Below are positions 42,004-51,507 of a stretch of DNA of 64,000 nucleotides, one piece after another. How positions within the stretch are numbered: the first letter of the stretch is position 1; the number at the start of each line of letters is the position of its first letter. The notes beneath the pieces are model-generated. The model did no database searches, was not told where the DNA came from, and was given only the letters and a program-made list of their open reading frames with translations. Both the position numbers and the translations under genes were made by a program. Origin of the DNA: an uncultured Lachnospiraceae bacterium (lineage in GTDB: Bacteria > Bacillota > Clostridia > Lachnospirales > Lachnospiraceae); NCBI GenBank assembly GCA_910586205.1, contig CAJUGD010000015.1:1-64000 (forward strand), written 5' to 3'.

Positions 42004-43875
42004 ATGAAAAATTTACAAAAAAGAATATATGGCTTTCTGCTGGCCGTGGCCTTGTTACTCTCACCAGTGGGAACTTTTTCCAGCAGCGGTGCACAGGCAG
42101 CAGCCGCTAACCGGTATAATGTGGTTTTTGTAATAGATGCCAGCAGCTCTATGCTGGAAACGGATCACTCCCTGTGGCGATATGAAGCGATTGACCTGTT
42201 TTTGGGACTTGCAACAGATGCCGGAAATCATATGGGGGCTGTTATATTTAATGACAGAATTATTGCCGCTATACAGATGCAGGAAATCAATGGCAAAGAT
42301 ATAAAGACCACATTTTCACAAAATTTGAGAAATTCACCGATTCAGGGAGATACGGATATTGGAGGAGCGGTTCTGAAGGCAGTGGAAATGCTGGATGCTG
42401 AAAGAAATCCTGAACTTCCATCGGTTATTATTCTTCTTTCTGATGGAAATACGGATTTTCCATATGATAACACAGGAGAATACTATAAACAATCTAAGGA
42501 AAATAAGGAGAAAGCGATTGAACGGGCCAGGGAAAACCAGTATTCTGTTTTTTCTGTCTGCCTGAATGAGAACAATAAAGCCAATACAGCGGAGCTGGCA
42601 GACATTTCTAAGGCCACAGGAGGCCAGTTTGTAGAAGTGGGCAAAGCGGAGGATTTAAAAGAAGTCTTCGGCTATTTTTATAATATTATTTACTCTACGG
42701 AAACGATTTCGATTGTAGATGAGAGGATACCTGCCAATGGTATTTTAGAAACTCCGTTCAGCGTGCCCTTTGCCGGCGTGGAGGAACTGAACATTATCAT
42801 CAGTACATTGAATCCCGAGACACAGTATACTTTATTCAGGCCGGACGGGAATGGATTTACCGAAGACGAGCTTTCTGCATTTACTATCCAGGTTAAGACA
42901 TTTTCTATAATTAAGATCCCTCACCCCCCGGGCGGTGTGTGGAAGATTCAGGCCAGAGGCAATCCGGACGATGCAGTCAAAATCGATATGGTGTATAATT
43001 CTAATTTTTCCGTAAGAGCACAGGCTGAGCCGGCAGGCCCTGGCTATGAGCTTGGCGATCAGATTACTTTTACTGCCAGTATTTTTTCCAATGGAGAGGA
43101 AATGAGAGAAAGCAGTTCGTATGCTGTGTATTCGGCGATTCTGACGGTTTTTAATGCTTCGGATAATTCTGAAGTGGCAAAAACACTGATGCAGGCAGAA
43201 CAGTTCGGATATAGGGCGGATTACTCTGCAAATGAAGCCGGTGATTTTTATGTCACGGTAACGGTTATGTTTGAGGGATTGGAAAAAAGCAGCGAGAAAA
43301 TTTTTATGACTGTAAATAGTGAGATTCCTCAATCTACAGAGATACCGACGACTGCTTCCGTCCTTTCTCAGCCTGCCGTAACACAGCCGGTTCAGAGCAG
43401 CGCCGCTCAGTCATCCTCTGCATCAGGTAAATCCATGGGGAGTATTTTAAGCCTGGCAGCTATGGCCAGGGCTGCTGTTCTTGGGCTGGCACTCCTGGCG
43501 CTGCTTATCCGTCTCATATGGCCTCGTATAAAACCCTCTGTGTTCCAGGGGAATGTTATGATTTATGCATTTGATAATATCAATGGCATGATGGAATCAC
43601 CCAGAACGATTCAGCCGACACGAGGCAGGGAAAAACTGGGACGCTATATTACAGAAGGCGGCGGCATTGATCTGGATAAGACTTACTTGATGGCAGACAA
43701 GTCTCCTAACTATATCTGGTTAGTATCAGACAGCGGCTTGTATTCCGGTGAAAATGCGGAGAAAAAAGAAAAAAAGATATGCCTGTACAGTGGCTCTGAA
43801 ATTACGGTCAGCAGAAACCGTGATCTGGAAAGCGGACTTCGGATCACTTATATGTCAGGTAATATCATGTATTAA
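42004..43875 (+). CDS. Exported vWA-domain membrane protein
   Basis: 623 aa. Signal peptide (about 1-32), then a vWA domain with an intact MIDAS: D-A-S-S-S-M (45-50), D-T-D-I-G-G (Thr) and L-L-S-D-G-N-T-D. A long beta-rich extracellular part follows, a Ser/Thr/Pro-rich linker around 440-475, one membrane span around 480-500 (A-L-L-A-L-L-I-R-L-I-W), and an intracellular tail of about 110 residues containing repeated short strands. The GGAGATAAC signal supports ATG 42004 rather than 41992. It probably binds an external ligand and passes the state to the cytoplasmic tail. Confidence 0.8.
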   Translation: MKNLQKRIYGFLLAVALLLSPVGTFSSSGAQAAAANRYNVVFVIDASSSMLETDHSLWRYEAIDLFLGLATDAGNHMGAVIFNDRIIAAIQMQEINGKDIKTTFSQNLRNSPIQGDTDIGGAVLKAVEMLDAERNPELPSVIILLSDGNTDFPYDNTGEYYKQSKENKEKAIERARENQYSVFSVCLNENNKANTAELADISKATGGQFVEVGKAEDLKEVFGYFYNIIYSTETISIVDERIPANGILETPFSVPFAGVEELNIIISTLNPETQYTLFRPDGNGFTEDELSAFTIQVKTFSIIKIPHPPGGVWKIQARGNPDDAVKIDMVYNSNFSVRAQAEPAGPGYELGDQITFTASIFSNGEEMRESSSYAVYSAILTVFNASDNSEVAKTLMQAEQFGYRADYSANEAGDFYVTVTVMFEGLEKSSEKIFMTVNSEIPQSTEIPTTASVLSQPAVTQPVQSSAAQSSSASGKSMGSILSLAAMARAAVLGLALLALLIRLIWPRIKPSVFQGNVMIYAFDNINGMMESPRTIQPTRGREKLGRYITEGGGIDLDKTYLMADKSPNYIWLVSDSGLYSGENAEKKEKKICLYSGSEITVSRNRDLESGLRITYMSGNIMY

Positions 43876-43932
43876 TCTTTTTAAATGGCTTGAGAGACTG
43901 CGAGGATCAAATCAAATACAGGAGGATTGAAG

Positions 43933-46900
43933 ATGGCTACTTATGACAGATTGTCAGTGAGCGCAGGCGGCGGCATAATGAATGATATGAAAAAGTCGGA
44001 CCGTCAAGATGACGCTACACTCTGCATCGGCTTAGGAGGCACAGGAAAGGATGCGCTGAAAAAACTCAAAAAAGAAGTATATCGACGTTTAAAGCCAGAT
44101 GATCCAGAGTCTCCTATCCCCTTTTACGGCAGTATACGGTTCCTTTTGATTGATTCGGATGATGCAGATTTAGGAATAACCCAGGATATTTCCAGCATTG
44201 ATAAAGCAACCGAATATTTTGACATTTCCAACAATGAAATTGTGAAGACTTTTCGATCCAAGGAGATTATTGCGGTGCGCAAGGAATTATCCTGGCTAAA
44301 CCATGAGCATATCGGGATTCAGAATGCAGGACACGGGGCAGGCGGAATCCGCCAGGTAGGAAGGTTCCTTCTGATTGATAAAGCGGCATTGTTTAAGGCA
44401 AAGCTTACTGCTCTGATACAGGATGCTATTCAGGGTGTTACCGGCGACCTGAATATCCATCTTTTTTCCGGTCTTTCCGGCGGCACTGGCAGCGGCACCT
44501 TTCTTGATGTATGTTACATTGTGCGCCATGTTCTGGAGACTCTGGGAAGGGACAGCGCCCAGATTAGCGGCTATTTCTTTCTGCCTGATGTGAATCTGTC
44601 CGTGCCAAGTATTATAGGAAGCCCACTTACGGCCAATTATGTCAGGTGCAACGGCTATGCGGCATTAAAGGAACTGGATTATATGATGGGACTTGAGGAA
44701 GCCCAAGGGAAATTTGTCCAGAACTACGGGAGTTTTGAGGTCAGTACCAGCCGTACTCCGGTGGATCTTTGCTATCTGATCTCTGCAACAACGGCCGGCG
44801 GAGTAGTCATGAAGGATGGTTATGAATATGGACTAAGTGTAGCAGTGGATTATGTGATCTCTTTTCTTTCCAAGGTAACGCTTCCCGATGGACTTGACCC
44901 GGCTCAGGCCGGTTCCATGACCTTGAAAGGGCATATTTCTAATCTGGCCCAGGCCAAAAACAATATTAAGAAAATACACGGGGCGTCCTTTGAATACAAT
45001 ATTATTGGGGCAGCGAATGCGGAGATGCCCTTATCAGATATTGCAACCTACTTAGGAGCCAAATTATTTGAAAGATTTGGGGATATTTCTGACCATGTAC
45101 CTACAGAAAAGGATTTGATGGCTTTTGTGAGCGCCAATCAGCTCACTTTTGAGCAGCTTATGCAGCAGTTAACCAAGGGCGTGGTGTACAAAGTGCCTTA
45201 TCCCCATAATCTGGTAAAAGGCAGCGACATTACCCCAGGTGACAGACGTGTCATTAGTTGTGCTGATACCTGGACAGCCAATGCATTAGGTTCCCTAGAG
45301 GAAAACCGCAAGAAAATGTTAGAACCACTGAAGGATTACAATATACCGGATCAATCCACTTCTTTGATTTCCAGAATATTTTCTAATTTATATTTGAATT
45401 TTGCCATGGATTTTGCAACCGGCCCCTTTTTTGCCATGCGGCTTTTAGGCGGACAAAATAACAAGAACCTGATACATGTAATCGATGGATATATCCAAAA
45501 CAATGAGGAACGTCTGGCCGCAGAGCTGCGTCAGGAACCAATACGCAGACAAGCTTTGGACACAGCGGAGCAGGCCCTTGCAAAATCCAATTTTATAAAC
45601 AGAAAAAAACACACTGAAGAATATTTGGAGGCAGTGAACCATTGGTATGTCCATCTGGCTGTAATAGACCGGCATAACTGCATGAAGAACTTTCTGAGGG
45701 AATTTCGTGATCAGGTGGTAAAGCTGAACAATGGCTTTTTTCTTGTGATGTCCATTGTTCTGGATACCCTGAAGAATACATTTTCTGAGAACAGCCGTCA
45801 CCTTATGTCAGGGAAGACTTCCAAAAGTGTCTATACATGGCAGATTTTAACCATTCGGGATATTAAAGATCAGTTAGATGAGACAGTGATGCAGCTAGAC
45901 CCGGACCAGGAGATGAAAAAGCTGGTTTTGAAGCTGTTTAAACAATGGCCTGATTGGATATCCCAGGATGAAAATAAGATTACCAGGCTTGTTTCTGAGT
46001 ACATTACCCAGGAATTTCTCACGATTACAAACAAGGAAATGACAGATTACCTGAAAATCAAGTTCGAGACCACAGACAGTACCCGGCTTATGGAAAGAAT
46101 CAAAACAGAGATCATTCAGAAGAAGCTAAGCAGGAATGCAGACCCGCTGTTCTGGAAAAACGGACTTTTTGACCTGTCTGATATTGCTAAAAGCAATACC
46201 ATATCCATTCCCTTTAATGCTGCGGAAATTATCCAGGCAGCCGAGGCTGTAAGGCAGGAAGGCGATACTGTGCGCCGGACCGGACTTACGGACCGGATAT
46301 TTATGATGCGTTTTTATTCCGGCATACCGCTTTATGCTTACCAGGGGCTTGCCGAGCTGGAAAAGGCTTATGAGGCCAATACGGCAGAGGCCGGACGCCA
46401 TTTATATGAGGCAGGCGATATGGATTGGAGAGAATATTTGCCTTCGCCCTATCCGGATAGCTTTAAGATGGATGGACATCTGATTCCCCGCATTACAAAA
46501 CGCAACCAAAGGCTGGCAGAAGAACTGGATGCCGCAAGAAAAGCAGGGATTGTTTGCTCAGATGCCGCCGGATGGTATGTAAAGTGTACCAAATTGGCAA
46601 TTCCATCTTCTGATTTGGAAAATGAGGAGCCGGATCCGATACGTTTGGAAGAAATGTTGGATATCCTGAAAGCAGCCAGGAAGCAGATGTATCAGGACAA
46701 TAATATTGACCGAATAACTTTAAGCACAAAAGGAGCCAGAGAAGGATCTGAGGAAACGGTTCTGCGCGATAATTATTTCCGGTATCCGGAGGTCGAAAAG
46801 AAGGTACGGGAACAGTTGGCTAAAATCAATGCTTTAGATCAGGAGATTGCAAGGCTTGAGAAGATATCTGCAAGTATTGTCAGTGAGAAGGATAAACAAG

Positions 46901-47295
46901 AATTGTTTTTTCATGCGGTATTTACCGGCATAATTCGGCTGGAACGTTCTAAAACCACTTTCACATATGAACAATTTGGCATAGAGGAAATCCTGGATCT
47001 CCAAAACAGCGCCATGCCATACGGAAGCAAGGCTCCTTTGTATCAAGCGTTTCTGACCTATAAGGGGCTGGAGGAAGATCTGGCTGAACGGATTCATAAA
47101 CAGACGGTGAATGCCCTTGATAATATGACAGATGAAATTTATCTTATTTCCGGGACAATCCAGGCCAGATATACTTCCGATTTCCTGAAGATGATTCTCA
47201 GCCGGATTGCGGCGGATCCTAAGCGAAAGGAAATCCAGACGTTTTACAACGAGTTTATTCAGGCGCTGCAAAATTATAGGATCACTTATCAATAA
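43933..47295 (+). CDS. Large tubulin/FtsZ-like GTPase protein (tubulin_2-type)
   Basis: 1121 aa. The N-terminal domain begins C-I-G-L-G-G-T-G-K-D-A-L (31-42), an entry Gly loop, and has the tubulin/FtsZ signature S-G-G-T-G-S-G-T (182-189), which binds GTP phosphates; L-I-D-S-D (72-76) is also conserved in this type. The central and C-terminal two thirds are helical with unknown role. Such large tubulin-like proteins are known from genome surveys next to vWA and GTPase genes. AGGAGG at 43920-43925 supports ATG 43933. A cytoplasmic filament or ring is plausible, not shown. Confidence 0.85.
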   Translation: MATYDRLSVSAGGGIMNDMKKSDRQDDATLCIGLGGTGKDALKKLKKEVYRRLKPDDPESPIPFYGSIRFLLIDSDDADLGITQDISSIDKATEYFDISNNEIVKTFRSKEIIAVRKELSWLNHEHIGIQNAGHGAGGIRQVGRFLLIDKAALFKAKLTALIQDAIQGVTGDLNIHLFSGLSGGTGSGTFLDVCYIVRHVLETLGRDSAQISGYFFLPDVNLSVPSIIGSPLTANYVRCNGYAALKELDYMMGLEEAQGKFVQNYGSFEVSTSRTPVDLCYLISATTAGGVVMKDGYEYGLSVAVDYVISFLSKVTLPDGLDPAQAGSMTLKGHISNLAQAKNNIKKIHGASFEYNIIGAANAEMPLSDIATYLGAKLFERFGDISDHVPTEKDLMAFVSANQLTFEQLMQQLTKGVVYKVPYPHNLVKGSDITPGDRRVISCADTWTANALGSLEENRKKMLEPLKDYNIPDQSTSLISRIFSNLYLNFAMDFATGPFFAMRLLGGQNNKNLIHVIDGYIQNNEERLAAELRQEPIRRQALDTAEQALAKSNFINRKKHTEEYLEAVNHWYVHLAVIDRHNCMKNFLREFRDQVVKLNNGFFLVMSIVLDTLKNTFSENSRHLMSGKTSKSVYTWQILTIRDIKDQLDETVMQLDPDQEMKKLVLKLFKQWPDWISQDENKITRLVSEYITQEFLTITNKEMTDYLKIKFETTDSTRLMERIKTEIIQKKLSRNADPLFWKNGLFDLSDIAKSNTISIPFNAAEIIQAAEAVRQEGDTVRRTGLTDRIFMMRFYSGIPLYAYQGLAELEKAYEANTAEAGRHLYEAGDMDWREYLPSPYPDSFKMDGHLIPRITKRNQRLAEELDAARKAGIVCSDAAGWYVKCTKLAIPSSDLENEEPDPIRLEEMLDILKAARKQMYQDNNIDRITLSTKGAREGSEETVLRDNYFRYPEVEKKVREQLAKINALDQEIARLEKISASIVSEKDKQELFFHAVFTGIIRLERSKTTFTYEQFGIEEILDLQNSAMPYGSKAPLYQAFLTYKGLEEDLAERIHKQTVNALDNMTDEIYLISGTIQARYTSDFLKMILSRIAADPKRKEIQTFYNEFIQALQNYRITYQ

Positions 47296-47356
47296 TATGA
47301 TACACAGCCGTTTTTCGTATGTATGGTTATAAAATATACATGGGATGGAGGAAAGC

Positions 47357-49297
47357 ATGGAGGAACGTAAGGGCAAAAAGCTTCTTCGAAGCTGCATGAA
47401 TCAATTAAGTAAGATTACAAAGACAGACAACGGCAGCAATGAGGCTTTATATCCTGTAGTTATCATATTTCTGGGGCATAAGACCGTCTCGCATTTTTCT
47501 GCTGTGAGGGAAATCCTGGATACCAACTGGCGAAACGGGGAATATTTAAAATATATCCAGATTACAAAAAACGGAGACGGTTTCCAATGCCTGGACCTGA
47601 TAACAGGCATCTATGAGAACAATCTTTCTGTCTTTATCGAGCAGTCTTTGGTGGAAATGCTGAAAACCGACGAATACATTTTTCAGAATAAATTGCAGGT
47701 CCGGTTAAAATATATCCTTGCAGGTGAGGAAGAAGCTGCTGATGAATATTTTGATCTTATGCTTGACATGAACCTGGGAAAGAAATATAACCTGCTTCAA
47801 ACCATATTTATAATGATGGACGAAAGCACGGCAGAAAAACGCCGAAGGATCAGTGAATTTCTGCATTTTATTGGGGAAAAAAGAAAAAACACAGAAGATA
47901 AATTAGGCGCTGTCTATTTATTGAGCAATTATTTGAAGGATGGAAATGTGCTGTTGGATTATCGCCTAGGGCTGAATTACCGTCTGGTGGCAGACTTGAT
48001 TCTTCTGGGAGGGAACCGTGGGACAGGCAGCCATGGCAATGCGGAGGCAGTGATTGAGGGCTATAATACTATAAAAACAGCCGCTTATGCCTTGGTGGAA
48101 AAGCCGGTACGCAGCATTGCCATTTTCAGCCTGCTTAAGATTATGGAATGTCTGATGAAAGAAAACCTGCGCAGCTATCAGGACTGGTCTAAGGATGCCA
48201 TGCAGTTGTCCGAAGATCTTCAAGAAAAGCTAGGAATTAGGCGCGGGAAAATCCAATGTCTGGAAGATATCTTTCAAGATCATGTAATAAAGATATTTCC
48301 GTCTCCCTCAGAGCTTTCCTATCTGGCCTACATAGACGAAAATGAGTTTAAGGAGATTCACAAAGAAAAGAAAATCTCATTTACCCGGTTAAATCAGGCG
48401 ACCGGTGGGAACTGGAGCCTGTTTTTTGAGGAGCACTATAAAAAAGAGCTGGATAAGCTTTTGTCTGACCAAAATTTTATTGAAAAATGTCTGACCAAAA
48501 TTGAAAAAGACTGGCGCTTGGTTCTAACCTATGAAGATGCCTTGTATGGCCTGACAGAAGATCGGGTATTGGAAGCATTGGAGGAATTTTCTGTCTCTGA
48601 ATCTGACTTAACCGGAAATACCATTGAGGAGAGTGTGCATTCTCATGCTGTGGCAAAAATGAGAACATCCTTCTATTCCGATATGATTCGGAAGCTTTTA
48701 AAGCTTCTTACCACCTTTCATTATGAGACAGAGTATTTTCTCCAGACCTACCAGGCGCTGGAAGATGAAATACGAAAAGAGGTTATTGATGAAGAAGATC
48801 GGAATATTCGAAACTATTATGAACACTTGGCAGAACATTTTTTGCGTCAGAAGGAAGCTGAAATCTCCAAACGGATTTTTCGTATTGAAAATGACGGAAA
48901 CGGACTTTGCCGGGAATTAGAGCAGATATTCGGTGAACTGATTGCCAGTGACGCCATATTTTCTATGTCCTTTGAGCAGGAAATGCAGGCCCGATTAGAT
49001 ACCATGAGTGATGAGGCGAGAGTAATGATGGTGAAAAGGGTACTGGAGGAAAAAATAGAGAATAAAATCCGGCTTCGCGGAAGTACTGCCTCCTATGAAA
49101 ACAATCTGCGGGGTATCTTTTATCTGATGAACAAGGATGCAAAATATGCCAGGGAAGTGAAGCACAGCAATCATACCTTTACTTTGTTTCATTTGAAACG
49201 AACTGACTGTATTGAGAAAATTGCCATATATGATCTGGATCCTTTAGGATCAAATGAGTACTGCAATTTGACAGAAATGGCAGGTGAATCACCATGA
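47357..49297 (+). CDS. Unknown large cytoplasmic protein following the tubulin-like gene
   Basis: 646 aa, soluble, no recognised domain. A Rossmann-like first strand (P-V-V-I-I-F-L-G-H-K) is followed by a segment A-V-Y-L-L-S-N and a Gly-rich L-L-G-G-N-R-G-T-G-S-H around residue 215, the order expected of a highly divergent nucleotide-binding or tubulin-related fold. The second half is charged and helical. I do not assign a function. GGAGG at 47347-47351 favours ATG 47357. It overlaps the next gene by 4 bases (ATGA), suggesting a stable pair. Confidence 0.6.
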   Translation: MEERKGKKLLRSCMNQLSKITKTDNGSNEALYPVVIIFLGHKTVSHFSAVREILDTNWRNGEYLKYIQITKNGDGFQCLDLITGIYENNLSVFIEQSLVEMLKTDEYIFQNKLQVRLKYILAGEEEAADEYFDLMLDMNLGKKYNLLQTIFIMMDESTAEKRRRISEFLHFIGEKRKNTEDKLGAVYLLSNYLKDGNVLLDYRLGLNYRLVADLILLGGNRGTGSHGNAEAVIEGYNTIKTAAYALVEKPVRSIAIFSLLKIMECLMKENLRSYQDWSKDAMQLSEDLQEKLGIRRGKIQCLEDIFQDHVIKIFPSPSELSYLAYIDENEFKEIHKEKKISFTRLNQATGGNWSLFFEEHYKKELDKLLSDQNFIEKCLTKIEKDWRLVLTYEDALYGLTEDRVLEALEEFSVSESDLTGNTIEESVHSHAVAKMRTSFYSDMIRKLLKLLTTFHYETEYFLQTYQALEDEIRKEVIDEEDRNIRNYYEHLAEHFLRQKEAEISKRIFRIENDGNGLCRELEQIFGELIASDAIFSMSFEQEMQARLDTMSDEARVMMVKRVLEEKIENKIRLRGSTASYENNLRGIFYLMNKDAKYAREVKHSNHTFTLFHLKRTDCIEKIAIYDLDPLGSNEYCNLTEMAGESP

Positions 49298-50001
49298 CGT
49301 TTGCAATTCGGCAAAATCCAAAGGAATATACCATACGCAGCCTGGACTGTAAAAAAACAGGCAATGGGGATCAGCAGCTTAACTGGAAATACAACAAGGC
49401 CAGCCACTTTCTGGTAATAGCGGCTCCGGCAAAAGCAGCCTGGAATCCGGAAGAAAATATGATATCCTGGCTTGAGGAGAATGGAAATGAGCTATTGAAA
49501 AATTACAGTATTATGGCAGGGGAGCTTTTGTGGTATTTGATTGAGGAAAGGGATTTTTTTGCTCAGAAAAACAAGTTTATAATTCCGAGAGGCAGCCTGA
49601 AAAGCCAGGTTCCATACCGCATAATCATATATCCATGCCAGATCAGCCAGAATGTTTGGGAAATCTATCAGGTTTCCAATCACGAAAATGAAGCCGCTAT
49701 TCCTGTCCATATTCCAGTAAAGTTAAAATATAAAAATATTAATAAATACTTTATATTTCCCCAACAACGCCTATGCATGTTCCGGCCAATATTTGATTTC
49801 ACTCAAGATTTCAATCAATTAGAGGGAATCCTCTGCTACAAACCTTCCTGCAGCCGGTGTCATTTTCCTGTATCGGCTGAAAGCATGAGAAATGCCAAGG
49901 ATGGATGGCTGAGAGTGTGGATTCCTTCCGGCGAGGAGCTGAATGTTTATACAACATTAGAATATAAGAAATACTATTATGTCAGAATAGAAGAACAATA
50001 G
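49294..50001 (+). CDS. Unknown beta-rich protein with a Cys pair
   Basis: 235 aa, no signal, no family recognised. Predicted mainly of strands with a Cys-rich segment C-Y-K-P-S-C-S-R-C-H-F near residue 180 that may bind metal. Translationally coupled to the upstream 646-aa gene and 13 bases ahead of the GTPase gene, whose product also has CxxC zinc sites. Probably an adaptor for the GTPase or its partner. Confidence 0.5.
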   Translation: MTFAIRQNPKEYTIRSLDCKKTGNGDQQLNWKYNKASHFLVIAAPAKAAWNPEENMISWLEENGNELLKNYSIMAGELLWYLIEERDFFAQKNKFIIPRGSLKSQVPYRIIIYPCQISQNVWEIYQVSNHENEAAIPVHIPVKLKYKNINKYFIFPQQRLCMFRPIFDFTQDFNQLEGILCYKPSCSRCHFPVSAESMRNAKDGWLRVWIPSGEELNVYTTLEYKKYYYVRIEEQ

Positions 50002-50014
50002 GGAGGAAAAGAGA

Positions 50015-51481
50015 ATGTTTTTCCGAAAAAGCCTGGACAAATTATTTATTAAAAGGAAATCAGATTCTGTATCTGAAATACCGTTTTCCAAACCAAGGAT
50101 GATAAAATGTCCTTATTGCTTTGAAGAGTTCTCCCATGAAAATGTCCATTTTAAAGCCATTAGCATAATGTCACCGGATATTGGGGGATTTGACATAGGT
50201 GATAATGAATTTAAGAAAGATAGAAAATCCTTGGACAATTTTGAAGGAAAAGAGACAGAAAGCAGTGAAGATGATTTTGGAATTACGGAAGATGAAATGG
50301 ATCCTTTTGGCAGTTCTGAAGGAACATCAGAGAATCTTTCAGAAAGAGAATATGCCAGGCTGTTTGAGGAAAAACAGGATCCTTTGTTCAAAAAATTCTG
50401 GGACAGTTATTCTAATGAACTGTCCTGGGAATATGCCAATTATCCGGTTATTACCGGGAAAGACCCAAGAATGATGAAGGGAAGCTGCCAGCGGGATGGG
50501 GACGATATGGTAGTGGCTGTGACAGACCATTATGGGAAAAAGACAACAGAACGAATCTGCCCCTTTTGCCACAACCCTCTTCCTGCTAATTACGGGAAAT
50601 ATCCGGTTTATTTTATTGCTACTGTGGGAATCACAGCTTCCGGAAAAACCGTATATCTATCCCAGCTTTTAAAGGGAATGGATGAATATATGGGCAATGT
50701 AAAAATGGCAAGTGTGGAAATGTCTTCTGCTGTCAGCGATTTTTTACAAAAACATCCGGTGAAAAAAGATGTCCCTCTGCCTAAGGGAACTCTGCCAGGG
50801 CTTTTAAATCCCCCGCTGTTTTATGCAATTTTAACTGAGGGCGCAGGGTATACGCTTGTATTTTACGATGTGGCAGGAGAGGATTGTACAGACGAAAAGG
50901 AAATGAACCGGTATGGAGCGTTTATCAAGAATGCAGACGGGGTCATCATGATCCTGGATCCAGAGCAGTTTATGCAGATTAGCCGGTCTGACGATAAAAA
51001 TGTTCGTCCCAAGACTGTCCTGGAGGCCATGTACAAGGCTTTTCTGGGACAAGGAAAAACGGGTGTAAAATCAGAAATCCCATTGGCGTTAGCATTGTCA
51101 AAAAGTGACAGGCTGGAAAAAACGAACCTGTTTCCTTCCAATTCTAATATTTTTAAGGACATTGATTATAGCAAAGGCAATTTCGGATTTGACTTAGTGC
51201 AGTACCGGAACCTTGCCGGTGAAGTCCGGAGATTCTTAGACGGCAATTCTCAGGGAAAAGCAGTCTTGAATGTGGCGGATCGCTTTTTTTCCAGAACAGG
51301 ATTTTTTGCATTCAGCGCACTGAACTGTGATGTAATAGAGGAAAAAAAGATTATAAACGGACAATCCATTCCCGTCTCAAAACCGGCAGCCCACCCCATT
51401 CCCCGTCGTATCGAGGAACCTCTTTATTGGATGCTTTCGGAATTTGGGATTCTGCAGAAGATAGAGCCGCAGCCGCGCTGA
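50015..51481 (+). CDS. TRAFAC-type GTPase with zinc ribbons (DO-GTPase2-like)
   Basis: 488 aa. Two CxxC pairs flank a disordered acidic insertion: C-P-Y-C at 32-35 and C-P-F-C at 182-185. The G domain then starts with the Walker A loop V-G-I-T-A-S-G-K-T (204-212), Walker B F-Y-D-V-A-G-E-D (283-290) and a base-recognition-like S-K-S-D (362-365). This combination matches the GTPase family described computationally with GAP1 proteins in predicted conflict systems. The next gene is indeed GAP1-like, which strengthens the call. It would hydrolyse GTP as the switch of the island. Confidence 0.82.
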   Translation: MFFRKSLDKLFIKRKSDSVSEIPFSKPRMIKCPYCFEEFSHENVHFKAISIMSPDIGGFDIGDNEFKKDRKSLDNFEGKETESSEDDFGITEDEMDPFGSSEGTSENLSEREYARLFEEKQDPLFKKFWDSYSNELSWEYANYPVITGKDPRMMKGSCQRDGDDMVVAVTDHYGKKTTERICPFCHNPLPANYGKYPVYFIATVGITASGKTVYLSQLLKGMDEYMGNVKMASVEMSSAVSDFLQKHPVKKDVPLPKGTLPGLLNPPLFYAILTEGAGYTLVFYDVAGEDCTDEKEMNRYGAFIKNADGVIMILDPEQFMQISRSDDKNVRPKTVLEAMYKAFLGQGKTGVKSEIPLALALSKSDRLEKTNLFPSNSNIFKDIDYSKGNFGFDLVQYRNLAGEVRRFLDGNSQGKAVLNVADRFFSRTGFFAFSALNCDVIEEKKIINGQSIPVSKPAAHPIPRRIEEPLYWMLSEFGILQKIEPQPR

Positions 51482-51507
51482 CTGCACAATCATTTGGGAG
51501 GAGTAAA

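Noticed and set aside
46834..47397. Minus-strand open frame opposite the end of the tubulin-like gene
   Set aside because: Antisense shadow, no ribosome site and no known family.
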